Assembly: GCF_016403105.1 (NCBI RefSeq)
Contig: NZ_CP046155.1
Location: forward strand, 4,211,501-4,275,500
DNA length: 64,000 nt
Source: Leptolyngbya sp. BL0902
GTDB taxonomy: Bacteria; Cyanobacteriota; Cyanobacteriia; Phormidesmidales; Phormidesmidaceae
Direction: 5' to 3'
The notes beneath the pieces are model-generated. The model saw nothing but the letters and a program-made list of their open reading frames with translations. It had not been told where the DNA came from and made no database searches. This document shows positions 44,539 to 52,198 of the stretch, piece by piece; position 1 is the stretch's first letter, and each line of letters starts with the position of its first letter. The position numbers were made by a program, and so were the translations under genes.

Positions 44539-46155
44539 ATGGCTCAGCTACCTTGGATGTCCGGCCCCCGGACACTTCGCCCTCTTAGGGCTCTCGTTCT
44601 TGTTGTCTCTATGGCTATGCTAGGGGTGGTGGGAGAAGGTGGAGCCCCTGCCCATGCCAATGTGGTTCTCACCCGCGCCGACGTTGAAGCCATTCTCAAC
44701 CGCGTGGAGCTGATTCAGCAGGGGCAAGCCGCCCGCATGGCCCGCCAACGCGACAGGATGACGGTGGGCGATGCCCTCCGAACGGCGGCTCAGTCCCAGG
44801 CTCAACTGCGCTTTAACGATGGTTCCTTGGCTCGAGTAGGTGAGCGGGCTACGTTTCAGTTTTCGCCCAATACCCGCAATTTCCGCCTCTCCAATGGCAC
44901 AGTGCTGTTGCTCATTCCCCCAGGGCGCGGACGTAGTACCATTCAAACCCCTAGCGCTATCACCGGGATTCAGGGATCGGCGTTGGTGGTGCGCCACATT
45001 GAAGATCGCGACCTCACCATTGTGATGGCCCTGACTAATAACCCCGCTGGGCCAATGACCGTTACCCCCCTAGGCTGCGACGGGGGCGAGGTCTCTAGAC
45101 CCTGTGGGCCAGAGTATCCGCTCCATGCCGGACAGATGGCTCTAGTGCAGCACAACCAGGTGCAAATTCTAGAGTTTGATTTGTTCACCTTCTATGAGAC
45201 GAGTTCCCTGGTTGATGGTCTGGAACTGGATAACCCCGATGCCTCCGTGTCCCTGGGGCCAGATCTCGACCCGGTGCGAGGTGAAACCCTTGAAGCCCTC
45301 TCGCAGTTCTCAGACGACGCGGCAATGGCGATACTTAATCCCGATATCGTCTCCATTACCCCACGCGCTGGCACGCTCACCAGCGAACCTGGGTTGACCA
45401 TCCCCAACCCCAATCTATTGGGACAGGGTCAGCGTCCACCTAGTATTTCCCCTTTGCTCGATCATTTACCAGGCATTTCCCCAGCCCTACCCAATCCCCA
45501 GAATTCGGCCTCGGCGTCCCCACCTGTGCAACCCACCACCACGCCGCCAGTCACGCCGCCAGTCACGCCGCAAAATCCGGTAGCGCAACCCCCAACAACT
45601 CCTCCACCCAACGCGCCGCAAAATCCCGGAACACGGCCTCCCGCTGCGCCGCCACCGAACACGCTGCAAAATCCAGTAGCGCAACCCCCAACAAATCGTC
45701 CACCTAACACGCCGCAAAATCCTGGAACACGGCCTCCTGCTGCGCCGCCAGTCACGCCGCAAAATCCAGTAGCGCAACCCCCAACGGCTCCTCCACCCAA
45801 TGCGCCGCAAAATCCCGGAACACGGCCTCCCGCTGCGCCGCCACCGAACACGCCGCAAAATCCTGGAACACGGCCTCCTGCTGCGCCGCCAACCAATGCG
45901 CCGCAAAATCCGGTAGTGCAACCCCCAACGGCTCCTCCACCCAATGCGCCGCAAAATCCCGGAACACAGCCTCCCGCTGCGCCGCCAGACACAGGGGTGC
46001 AGCCTCCGGCAACTCAACCCCCAAACGCCCAGCCCCCAGGCCAACCCAATCGGCCAGGAAGCCCTAATGTTCCGGCGAGTCCGCCCCCTTTTCAAGAGAA
46101 CCCAACTGTTCCCGCCCGCCCCCCCGCCAATCCACCTGTCATCTTTCAGCCCTAG
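44539..46155 (+). CDS. FecR-domain secreted protein with Pro-rich tandem repeats
   Basis: A 538-residue protein. The N-terminus is a signal/membrane segment (LRALVLVVSMAMLGVVG, cleavage near AHA-N). It is followed by a FecR-type domain (about 45-170): VGDALRTAAQSQAQLRFNDG, ATFQFSPNTRNFRLSNGTVL and TPSAITGIQGSALVV are its blocks. In cyanobacteria such domains occur on secreted proteins and not as anti-sigma factors. After a 120-residue linker the rest is Pro-rich: eight to nine 16-residue units alternating NPVAQPPTAPPPNAPQ and NPGTRPPAAPPPNTPQ. I use ATG 44539. TTG 44512 and ATG 44557 are alternatives. Confidence 0.78.
   Translation: MAQLPWMSGPRTLRPLRALVLVVSMAMLGVVGEGGAPAHANVVLTRADVEAILNRVELIQQGQAARMARQRDRMTVGDALRTAAQSQAQLRFNDGSLARVGERATFQFSPNTRNFRLSNGTVLLLIPPGRGRSTIQTPSAITGIQGSALVVRHIEDRDLTIVMALTNNPAGPMTVTPLGCDGGEVSRPCGPEYPLHAGQMALVQHNQVQILEFDLFTFYETSSLVDGLELDNPDASVSLGPDLDPVRGETLEALSQFSDDAAMAILNPDIVSITPRAGTLTSEPGLTIPNPNLLGQGQRPPSISPLLDHLPGISPALPNPQNSASASPPVQPTTTPPVTPPVTPQNPVAQPPTTPPPNAPQNPGTRPPAAPPPNTLQNPVAQPPTNRPPNTPQNPGTRPPAAPPVTPQNPVAQPPTAPPPNAPQNPGTRPPAAPPPNTPQNPGTRPPAAPPTNAPQNPVVQPPTAPPPNAPQNPGTQPPAAPPDTGVQPPATQPPNAQPPGQPNRPGSPNVPASPPPFQENPTVPARPPANPPVIFQP
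45574..45987 (+). repeat. 48-bp coding tandem repeat inside the FecR-domain gene
   Basis: Eight copies plus a partial ninth of a 48-bp unit, most exactly 48 bases and one 45. Each begins AATCC and ends GCCGCAA. Units alternate between two types (NPVAQPPT- and NPGTRPPA-), so the higher-order period is 96 bp. Near-identity at DNA level suggests recent expansion and likely length variation between strains. Confidence 0.88.
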
Positions 46156-46425
46156 CCCTATTGCTCTGTAGATACGTTAGAGGGAAGGAGGAAGAGAGAT
46201 TAGGGGCTGCGTCCGTGAATACGCCGTCGCAAAACCTCGCCATTATCAGTACGGTTCTACCGACCTGAGAAACGGGGCAATATTGGTTAGCTTAGGTGTA
46301 GATGTTTGAAGTCCCTTTCCCATCCAAGTCCATCCTCAGCGGCTTGCCGTAGCACAAGCGCCCTCCGGGACTTGGTAAGCCCCCGGCGACCTACCCCTTA
46401 CAGCCAGCAAAGCGAGGTATCTCCT

Positions 46426-46773
46426 GTGAGCAATCCTTCCGGCAAACCCCCAGAACTATTCAGCGGATTCAAGCCCTTCGAGCATGGCAACTCGCTGATG
46501 CAGTACGTTCACGCCATGAGCCCTGAAACCATCACCCAACTGTCTAACCCAGCTTCTTCAGAAGTTCAGCAGATGATGGAGCACAACATCATTGGGCTGT
46601 TGGGAGGGCTACCGTCGCAGCATTTTGATGTGGAAATTACCACCAACCGCGAAAGCCTAGGGCGGCTGTTGGCCTCTGCTATGATGAGCGGGTACTTTTT
46701 GCGCGGAGCCGAACAGCGCATGGAAATGGAGCGATCCTTTGTCCTCGCTGACGCCGCCCCTGACCATGAGTAA
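46426..46773 (+). CDS. DUF760 protein
   Basis: A 115-residue protein of DUF760, found in cyanobacteria and plant chloroplasts. It contains LMQYVHAMSPETITQLS, QQMMEHNIIGLLGGLPS and RESLGRLLASAMMSGYFLRG, which match the domain's helical core. The GTG at 46426 has GAGGT nine bases upstream and fits the family start. The longer frame to 46306 is not protein-like. Some plant members are linked to light-regulated protein stability, but no bacterial role is known to me. The mutY gene follows 22 bases later. Confidence 0.8.
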   Translation: MSNPSGKPPELFSGFKPFEHGNSLMQYVHAMSPETITQLSNPASSEVQQMMEHNIIGLLGGLPSQHFDVEITTNRESLGRLLASAMMSGYFLRGAEQRMEMERSFVLADAAPDHE

Positions 46774-46795
46774 CCTCTAGCGCCCCCGTTTATCC

Positions 46796-48112
46796 TTGGC
46801 CGACTCGTCCCTAGATGCCGCTTCTCAGTCTCGCCGTTGCCGCGATGGGGAAGCCGCGTATCTGACGGCGGCGCTGGATGTTTTGCCGACGGTTGAATCT
46901 GCCGAGTCCGCTGCATCCACTATTGACGCTGCGGTTGAGTTTGCGAAACACGTTGACCCTGGACATTTAAAACCTTTGAACCCGGCTGGGGCTGTCTCCC
47001 CCTGGCCGGGTTTTACTGTGCCCGATTTTGTGGTGGCGGAACTGCGATCTAACCTGCTGGATTGGTACACCCAATCGGGACGACAACTGCCCTGGCGCAA
47101 TATCGACAGCCCCTACGCCATCTGGGTTTCGGAGATGATGTTGCAGCAAACCCAGGTCAAAACCGTGCTGCCCTACTACGAGCGCTGGCTGGCACAATTT
47201 CCCACCGTGGAAGCTCTGGCAGCGGCGGACTTGCAAACGGTGCTAAAAGCCTGGGAAGGGTTGGGTTACTATGCCCGTGCCCGCAATCTGCACCGGGCTG
47301 CCCAGCGCATCGTGGCGGAGCATGGGGGTCAGATTCCTCAGGATTTTGACGCCATTACCGATCTTCCCGGCATTGGCCGCACCACGGCGGGGGGCATCCT
47401 TAGCTCCGCCTACAACTTGCCCTACGCGATTTTGGATGGCAATGTGAAACGGGTGCTAGCTCGCCTCATTGCCCTGCCCGTGCCCCCAGCCAAGGCGATG
47501 AATACCCTGTGGGATCTGTCTGATCGGGTGCTAGATCCCCAAAATCCCCGCGACTTTAACCAAGCCATGATGGATTTGGGGGCCACCCTCTGCACTCGCC
47601 GTCAGCCCGATTGCCCCCGCTGTCCTTGGCAGAAGCACTGTCGCGCCTATAATCTGAATGTGCAAACGGAGATTCCGATGACCGAAAGCAAAGCCCCCAT
47701 TCCCCACAAACACATTGGCGTCGCGGTGATTTGGAACGACCAAGGCCAGGTGTTAATCGACCGTCGCAAACAGGAAGGGCTGCTGGGCGGATTGTGGGAA
47801 TTTCCGGGCGGCAAAATTGAAGCCGGGGAAACCGTAGAAGCCTGTATCCGGCGGGAAATTCAAGAAGAACTCGGCATCGCCATTGCTGTGGGCGACCTGC
47901 TTTGCACCGTCACCCATACCTATTCCCACTTCAAAGTCACCCTCAACGTTCACCACTGCACCCACCTCAGCGGCGACCCCCAACCCATCGAATGTGACGA
48001 AGTGCGCTGGGTCAGCCTCGACCAAATTGAGGAATATCCCTTCCCCAAGGCCAATATCCAAATTATCGACGCCCTCAAGGCCCACGCCCAGGCTAATTCA
48101 GCCGCAAATTAG
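46796..48112 (+). CDS. mutY: A/G-specific adenine DNA glycosylase MutY with C-terminal Nudix domain
   Basis: MutY removes adenine mispaired with 8-oxoguanine. The glycosylase domain spans about residues 78-300: catalytic Glu (E113) in SEMMLQQTQ, the helix-hairpin-helix LPGIGRTTAGG, the Asp in ILDGNVKRV, and a 4Fe-4S cluster with spacing C-X6-C-X2-C-X5-C (CTRRQPDCPRC...HC). The C-terminal 130 residues form the 8-oxoG-recognition domain with an apparently complete Nudix box (GGKIEAGETVEACIRREIQE in part, then ELGI). From TTG 46796 there is an unusual N-terminal extension of about 77 residues. GTG 47018 is an alternative start nearer the family length. Confidence 0.9.
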   Translation: MADSSLDAASQSRRCRDGEAAYLTAALDVLPTVESAESAASTIDAAVEFAKHVDPGHLKPLNPAGAVSPWPGFTVPDFVVAELRSNLLDWYTQSGRQLPWRNIDSPYAIWVSEMMLQQTQVKTVLPYYERWLAQFPTVEALAAADLQTVLKAWEGLGYYARARNLHRAAQRIVAEHGGQIPQDFDAITDLPGIGRTTAGGILSSAYNLPYAILDGNVKRVLARLIALPVPPAKAMNTLWDLSDRVLDPQNPRDFNQAMMDLGATLCTRRQPDCPRCPWQKHCRAYNLNVQTEIPMTESKAPIPHKHIGVAVIWNDQGQVLIDRRKQEGLLGGLWEFPGGKIEAGETVEACIRREIQEELGIAIAVGDLLCTVTHTYSHFKVTLNVHHCTHLSGDPQPIECDEVRWVSLDQIEEYPFPKANIQIIDALKAHAQANSAAN

Positions 48113-48134
48113 GGAGGTGTCCAGCCGCCCAGCG

Positions 48135-48226
48135 GCCCTCACCCTAAATCCCTCTCCCCAAGGGAGAGGGACTTTTAGCCTTTCTAGCTCCCCTTTCCTT
48201 GTGGGAGAGGGGTTGGGGGTGAGGGC
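48135..48226. repeat. Intergenic palindromic repeat of about 92 bp
   Basis: GCCCTCACCCTAAATCCC on the left and GGGGTTGGGGGTGAGGGC on the right are imperfect inverted ends. Inside, CCCTCTCCCC..GGGAGAGGG makes a second palindrome. This is a very common dispersed repeat form in bacterial, including cyanobacterial, genomes, often seen between genes. No ORF and no terminator T-run. Confidence 0.75.
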
Positions 48227-48373
48227 TTGCTCACAACATAAGAGAGTGTTTGTGACCCACTGTACCGAGGACGCCCATCCTACGCCTTAGCCCATGTGTA
48301 GAGCCATGAAGTAGTGACCAGAGGGGTTTCCTAGCCTTTTACAATAGGTACAGTCCTTTATCGAGTATTCCCT

Positions 48374-48589
48374 ATGGCAGTGGAAACCGTGGGTAGCCCA
48401 CCCCCTGAGGCCGATCAGATTAAAACCGTGCTAGAGCAACAATTGCCCAACATCATCGCCAGCTTTAACCAAGTGCTGCGCGAACAGTACGGCATCACGG
48501 GCGTGAGCGTGGGCGGCTTTAGCGTGGTGCCCGAAAGCGCCGTGGCCGGAACCGTTGTCTGCGACCAGGAAAGCTGCTCGATTAATTAG
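48374..48589 (+). CDS. Conserved hypothetical protein, 71 residues
   Basis: A small protein (MAVETVGSPPPEADQIKTVL, then LREQYGITGVSVGGFSVVPE, ending CDQESCSIN). It has one amphipathic helix and a short beta-hairpin with two cysteines near the C-terminus (CDQESC), which might bind a metal or form a disulfide. I do not recognise it. ATG 48374 is the start. No clear ribosome site is present, and codon use is like that of neighbours. Confidence 0.55.
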   Translation: MAVETVGSPPPEADQIKTVLEQQLPNIIASFNQVLREQYGITGVSVGGFSVVPESAVAGTVVCDQESCSIN

Positions 48590-48673
48590 CTTCTACAGGC
48601 CAACGCACACTCAAACCGTTGGCCCGTAAATCTTTGACCTAGAGCAATCCCCGCCGATTAACGTCACCCGTCA

Positions 48674-48946
48674 ATGCCGCCTGTTTCCCATCCCTTTAGT
48701 CGGGGACTGCTAGTCGTACTGATGAACTACAATGACCATGCGCCGCCCCACGTCCATGTCAAATATCAAAATGACTATGGCAGCTACCGGATAACCATTC
48801 AGTCTCGGCAGTGGATGCAGCCGGGTAAACCGCTCCCTCCCAAGTTTAAGCGCCTCATTGAAGCTTGGGTCGAGGCCCACGAAGAAGCTTTATTAGACCA
48901 GTGGGAACGGGCGATGCGGCACGAAACCATTGAAATCGTAGGATAG
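48674..48946 (+). CDS. DUF4160 protein
   Basis: A 90-residue protein with the DUF4160 signature YNDHAPPHVHV (residues 18-28), followed by two short strands and a helix (FKRLIEAWVEAHEEALLDQW). DUF4160 genes nearly always sit beside DUF2442 genes, as here (five bases to the next gene). The pair behaves like a toxin-antitoxin-like or accessory module in genome surveys, but a mechanism is not established to my knowledge. Base composition is AT-richer than that of surrounding housekeeping genes. Confidence 0.8.
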   Translation: MPPVSHPFSRGLLVVLMNYNDHAPPHVHVKYQNDYGSYRITIQSRQWMQPGKPLPPKFKRLIEAWVEAHEEALLDQWERAMRHETIEIVG

Positions 48947-48951
48947 TCGCC

Positions 48952-49341
48952 ATGAAATGGGAATCCTGGCAATTACTAGCCCATAATCCAACATATTGGC
49001 AAAATTCGGCTGAAAAAGGATTGCTCAAGGCCGAGTATTTAGGCGACTACACCTTGCGACTGTGGTTTGAGGAGGATCTCGATGTTAGTATCTACGACCT
49101 AGACTTTTACCCACTCCTCATCGAAGAAGATCCAGGCCCAGCCCTAAGACCGCTACGTCAAATAGAACGCTTTCAGTTCGTAAAAGGCGACTATGCCCTG
49201 GTCTGGCCCAACCCAGAGACCGGAGCCTACGATAAAGCAACCATCGATCTGGCCCCCGAATGTGTGCGTTTTTTCTGTGAGCAGTATGGTCGCCTGGTGA
49301 AACCGAGCCGAACGGCCTTGAAAGGAGGTGTCTTAGGATGA
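48952..49341 (+). CDS. DUF2442 protein
   Basis: A 129-residue partner of the DUF4160 gene. The core matches DUF2442 (LKAEYLGDYTLRLWFEEDLD, then VSIYDLD and an acidic C-terminal half). Together with the gene before it (5-bp gap) and the Uma2 gene after it (four-base ATGA overlap), it forms a three-gene translationally coupled group. ATG 48952 is the natural start. The function is unknown. Confidence 0.72.
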   Translation: MKWESWQLLAHNPTYWQNSAEKGLLKAEYLGDYTLRLWFEEDLDVSIYDLDFYPLLIEEDPGPALRPLRQIERFQFVKGDYALVWPNPETGAYDKATIDLAPECVRFFCEQYGRLVKPSRTALKGGVLG

Positions 49342-49886
49342 GCGTTGCCATTGCCAAATGGACGTTGGAAGAGTATCACCGCATGATTGAGGCGGGATTG
49401 CTTGACCATCGCCGCGTAGAACTATTGTTAGGAGAAATTGTGGAGATGGCTCCAGAGGGTGAACCCCACGCCTACTTCAGTTCGGAAGCGGGGGATTATT
49501 TGGCGCAAAAGCTCGGCAGTCGAGCCATGGTGCGGCAGGCCAAGCCCATTACCCTGCCCAATCAATCGGAGCCTGAGCCAGATATTGCCATCGTTCAACG
49601 GTTGGGGCGCGAGTATCTCAATCACCATCCCTATCCTGAAAATATTTTTTGGGTGATGGAATACGCGGACTCTAGCTGGGAGAAGGACTTTGACACCAAA
49701 AGCCAGGTTTATGCCGAGGTGGGCATCGCTGAATATTGGCGGATCAACCTCAAACAGCGACAACTGCTTCTGTTTCGAGATCCTCGGTCAAATGGCTATG
49801 CGTCTTGTACCCCCATCGCGACAGGGAGCTTAACTCCGCTCGCTTTTCCAGAGGTGGTGATTGAGATTCCTCAGCTGATTGACTAG
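49338..49886 (+). CDS. Uma2-family (DUF820) PD-(D/E)XK endonuclease-like protein
   Basis: A 182-residue protein of the Uma2/DUF820 family, very abundant in cyanobacteria and predicted to have a restriction-endonuclease-like fold. Visible motifs: WTLEEYHRMIEAGLLDHRRV at the N-terminus, VELLLGEIVEMAPEGEPHA, EPDIAIVQ (active-site Asp), and MEYADSSWEKDFDTKSQVYA, which replaces the usual ESS(S/T)L..D...K, so acid and lysine are retained. GIAEYWRINL closes the core. It overlaps the DUF2442 gene by four bases. No DNA target is known. Confidence 0.85.
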   Translation: MSVAIAKWTLEEYHRMIEAGLLDHRRVELLLGEIVEMAPEGEPHAYFSSEAGDYLAQKLGSRAMVRQAKPITLPNQSEPEPDIAIVQRLGREYLNHHPYPENIFWVMEYADSSWEKDFDTKSQVYAEVGIAEYWRINLKQRQLLLFRDPRSNGYASCTPIATGSLTPLAFPEVVIEIPQLID

Positions 49887-50084
49887 GGCTATCGCGTCGT
49901 GGTCTACGGATTCGCAAAAGCTCAAAAGGGATCTCAAGGGACAGAAAAACCATGGCCGGATGGAGAGGGCCGCGCATTGGTGGGGCATCCTGGGCGATGG
50001 GGAGTGTCAACAAGCGTAATGGAAACCGCGCACGCCGGGAATCTGCGGTATTCTTGGGGCAAAATTCCTGCATAGGTCAGCCCC

Positions 50085-50663
50085 ATGAGTCGGCGTAGCA
50101 TCTTCTATAGCTTGGTGGTCGTGGTGATGGTGGCTCTGCTGATGGCGGTTCCCTTCGCCACCCGCACCCCGGCCCAGGTGAGCAGCAGCCCCAATTCGCC
50201 GCCTCTCCGCAATCTAATCCAGGTGTTTGAGCCTGTCATGATGCCGGGGGCAACGGCCTATTCTGTATTCACCACCGAAGCCACGTCGGCCCATCAGGTG
50301 TGGTACCGCGTTTCTGGCGGTGATGCGCTGTTTCGGCAGCGGCTGCGGGTGTACCAGGAAAATGCCAGTCCTCGGCCCCAAAATCAGCTCCCTCCCGACA
50401 GTGCTCGGCGGCAGGAAATCACCTCCAACAATCCGACGGGCTGGTTTATGTTTCCGCCCGAAGCCGGGGTATTCACCTACTATTTCGACGGCGATCATCG
50501 CTCTCGAACGGGCTCAGGGTGGGATGATGCCTTTGGCCTCAAGGTGCAGCGAACTCGCTTTGCCAACGGCAATCTCTACGACCTAGGCTTTGAAGATCAA
50601 GAAAGCCTGGATGACTTTAATGACTTAGAACTTCAGGTCGTTATTCTACAGCCTTTGCCCTAG
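50085..50663 (+). CDS. Secreted or membrane-anchored hypothetical protein, 192 residues
   Basis: An N-terminal hydrophobic segment (residues 8-26, MSRRSIFYSLVVVVMVALLM in part) looks like an uncleaved anchor or signal peptide, followed by PAQVSSSPNSPP and a beta-rich domain (TTEATSAHQVWYRVSGG, PPEAGVFTYYFDGDHRS). The C-terminal part is acidic (GFEDQESLDDFNDLELQ). I do not recognise the family. It lies 22 bases before the SixA gene in the same direction and may share a transcript. Confidence 0.55.
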   Translation: MSRRSIFYSLVVVVMVALLMAVPFATRTPAQVSSSPNSPPLRNLIQVFEPVMMPGATAYSVFTTEATSAHQVWYRVSGGDALFRQRLRVYQENASPRPQNQLPPDSARRQEITSNNPTGWFMFPPEAGVFTYYFDGDHRSRTGSGWDDAFGLKVQRTRFANGNLYDLGFEDQESLDDFNDLELQVVILQPLP

Positions 50664-50684
50664 TCCGATCTCGAGCCTGTTGCC

Positions 50685-51194
50685 ATGACCAAACATCTGA
50701 TCCTCTTTCGCCACGGCAAATCAGACTGGGAAGCTAGCTTCAACCGTGACCACGACCGTCCGGTGGCGGAACGGGGACAGCGGGCCGCAAACGCCATGGG
50801 CCGATGGCTGGCGGCGGTGAATCGGGTACCGGATTTGGCCATTACCTCCTCGGCGGTGCGGGCCAAAACCACCCTAGAACTGGCGATGGCGGCGGGACAA
50901 TGGGCTTGCCCAGCGCAGATCACCAACGATTTGTATGAAGCTACGGTGCCTACGGTGATAGGGGTCATTCAGCAACAGCCAGACACCTATCACTCCCTGA
51001 TGTTGGTGGGCCATGAGCCAACTTGGTCGGATACCCTCACCTACCTAATGGGGGGCGGTGCCGTGCGGGTGCCCACAGCCGCCATGGCTTGCCTAGAGTT
51101 TGAGGTAGACCACTGGGCGCAGGTTGCCCAGGGCCGTGGTACCCTGCTGTGGCTAATGCTGCCCAAACTCCTGAACCAGAAGCCGCTGCTATGA
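50685..51194 (+). CDS. sixA: SixA-like histidine phosphatase
   Basis: A 169-residue member of the histidine-acid-phosphatase/phosphoglycerate-mutase fold. The catalytic His is in FRHGKSDW (residues 9-16), the second Arg in ITSSAVRAKTT, and the later catalytic His in LVGHEPTWSD. SixA removes phosphate from histidine-phosphotransfer proteins, such as ArcB in E. coli. In cyanobacteria its targets are open. Its last four bases (ATGA) contain the start of the next gene, so the two are translationally coupled. Confidence 0.83.
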   Translation: MTKHLILFRHGKSDWEASFNRDHDRPVAERGQRAANAMGRWLAAVNRVPDLAITSSAVRAKTTLELAMAAGQWACPAQITNDLYEATVPTVIGVIQQQPDTYHSLMLVGHEPTWSDTLTYLMGGGAVRVPTAAMACLEFEVDHWAQVAQGRGTLLWLMLPKLLNQKPLL

Positions 51195-52111
51195 CCAGCC
51201 TGCCCCCCGCCCAGGTTTATGACTGGAAGACCTACCCCTGTACCTACACCCACTATCCGGCCCTGGGCCATCAGGACGCGCCACCCCTGCTGTTGATCCA
51301 TCCTATCGGCGTGGGGCTGGCGGGTTGGTTTTGGCATCGCACCGCCCAGACTATGGCAGCGGCGGGAAACTGCCCCGACCTCTACGTGCCCGACCTGCTG
51401 GGCTGCGGCCACAGTGCTAAACCCAAGGTTGCCTACTACGCCGAAGACTGGGCCGATCAGTTGGCTTACTTTTTGTGCCAGGTGGTGCAGCGGCCTGTGG
51501 TGCTGGTGGTGCAGGGGGCGGCCTTGCCCATTGGCCTACATCTGCTAGCCCATCCCCACACCCAAGGCTACATTCAAGGACTGGCCCTCAGCGGCCCGCC
51601 AGGGATGAAACTGATGACGATGCCCACCACCCGCCGTCGCCAAACCCTGCTGTGGAATCTGCTGTTCAGCGGCCCGGTGGGCGTTGGGTTCTTTCGCTAT
51701 GCCCGTCGCGAAGCCTTTTTGCAGTCCTTCAGCCGCCGTCAACTGTTTGCCACGGAGGCCGATATCGACCGCGAGTGGCTCGATCACCTGCTCACCGATG
51801 CCCAAGATACAGGCGGACGCTACGCCGTTTACTCCTTCCTAGCGGGCTTCTGGCGACAAGACTATACCGCCCTGATGGCCGCCATCTCTATCCCCACCCT
51901 CGTAATCTTTGGAGAATCCGCCTCCGGCATCAACCAACTCAGCCGCACCGACCCACCCCGACAGCGGTTGACAGACTACCTCCACCACATTCCCCACGCC
52001 ACCGGAAAAATAATCCCCGGTCGCAACGTCCTGCCCTACGAATCCACCGCTGCCTTTGTAGAAACCCTGCAAACTTGGCTCACCGACCAGTCCTGGGGCG
52101 CTAGCCAGTGA
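51191..52111 (+). CDS. Alpha/beta-hydrolase-fold protein lacking the catalytic Ser and His
   Basis: A 306-residue protein with the alpha/beta-hydrolase core layout: LLLIHPIGVGLAGWFWHR at the oxyanion region, DLYVPDLLGCGHSAKP, and VVLVVQGAALPIGLHLLA at the nucleophile elbow. At the elbow the expected G-x-S-x-G is VVQGAAL, so Gly109 sits where Ser should be. Near the end the expected His is absent (PGRNVLPYES), though Pro, Tyr and Glu of that loop remain. Aspartate-like residues (VIFGESASG) fall at the usual acid position. It is therefore probably not a hydrolase. Start ATG 51191 overlaps the SixA stop. Confidence 0.75.
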   Translation: MTSLPPAQVYDWKTYPCTYTHYPALGHQDAPPLLLIHPIGVGLAGWFWHRTAQTMAAAGNCPDLYVPDLLGCGHSAKPKVAYYAEDWADQLAYFLCQVVQRPVVLVVQGAALPIGLHLLAHPHTQGYIQGLALSGPPGMKLMTMPTTRRRQTLLWNLLFSGPVGVGFFRYARREAFLQSFSRRQLFATEADIDREWLDHLLTDAQDTGGRYAVYSFLAGFWRQDYTALMAAISIPTLVIFGESASGINQLSRTDPPRQRLTDYLHHIPHATGKIIPGRNVLPYESTAAFVETLQTWLTDQSWGASQ

Positions 52112-52198
52112 GCGAGAACGTGAGCGGGGGGAAGCGGGATTGAAGCACTTGACCACCAAGGGCGTTGTGCAGCCCCTCACTCGCCCATCAATGACCAG

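Noticed and set aside
45462-46095. Long minus-strand ORFs opposite the Pro-rich repeat (Gly/Cys-rich product)
   Set aside because: They exist only because the 48-bp repeat is open in several frames; no start context or family match.
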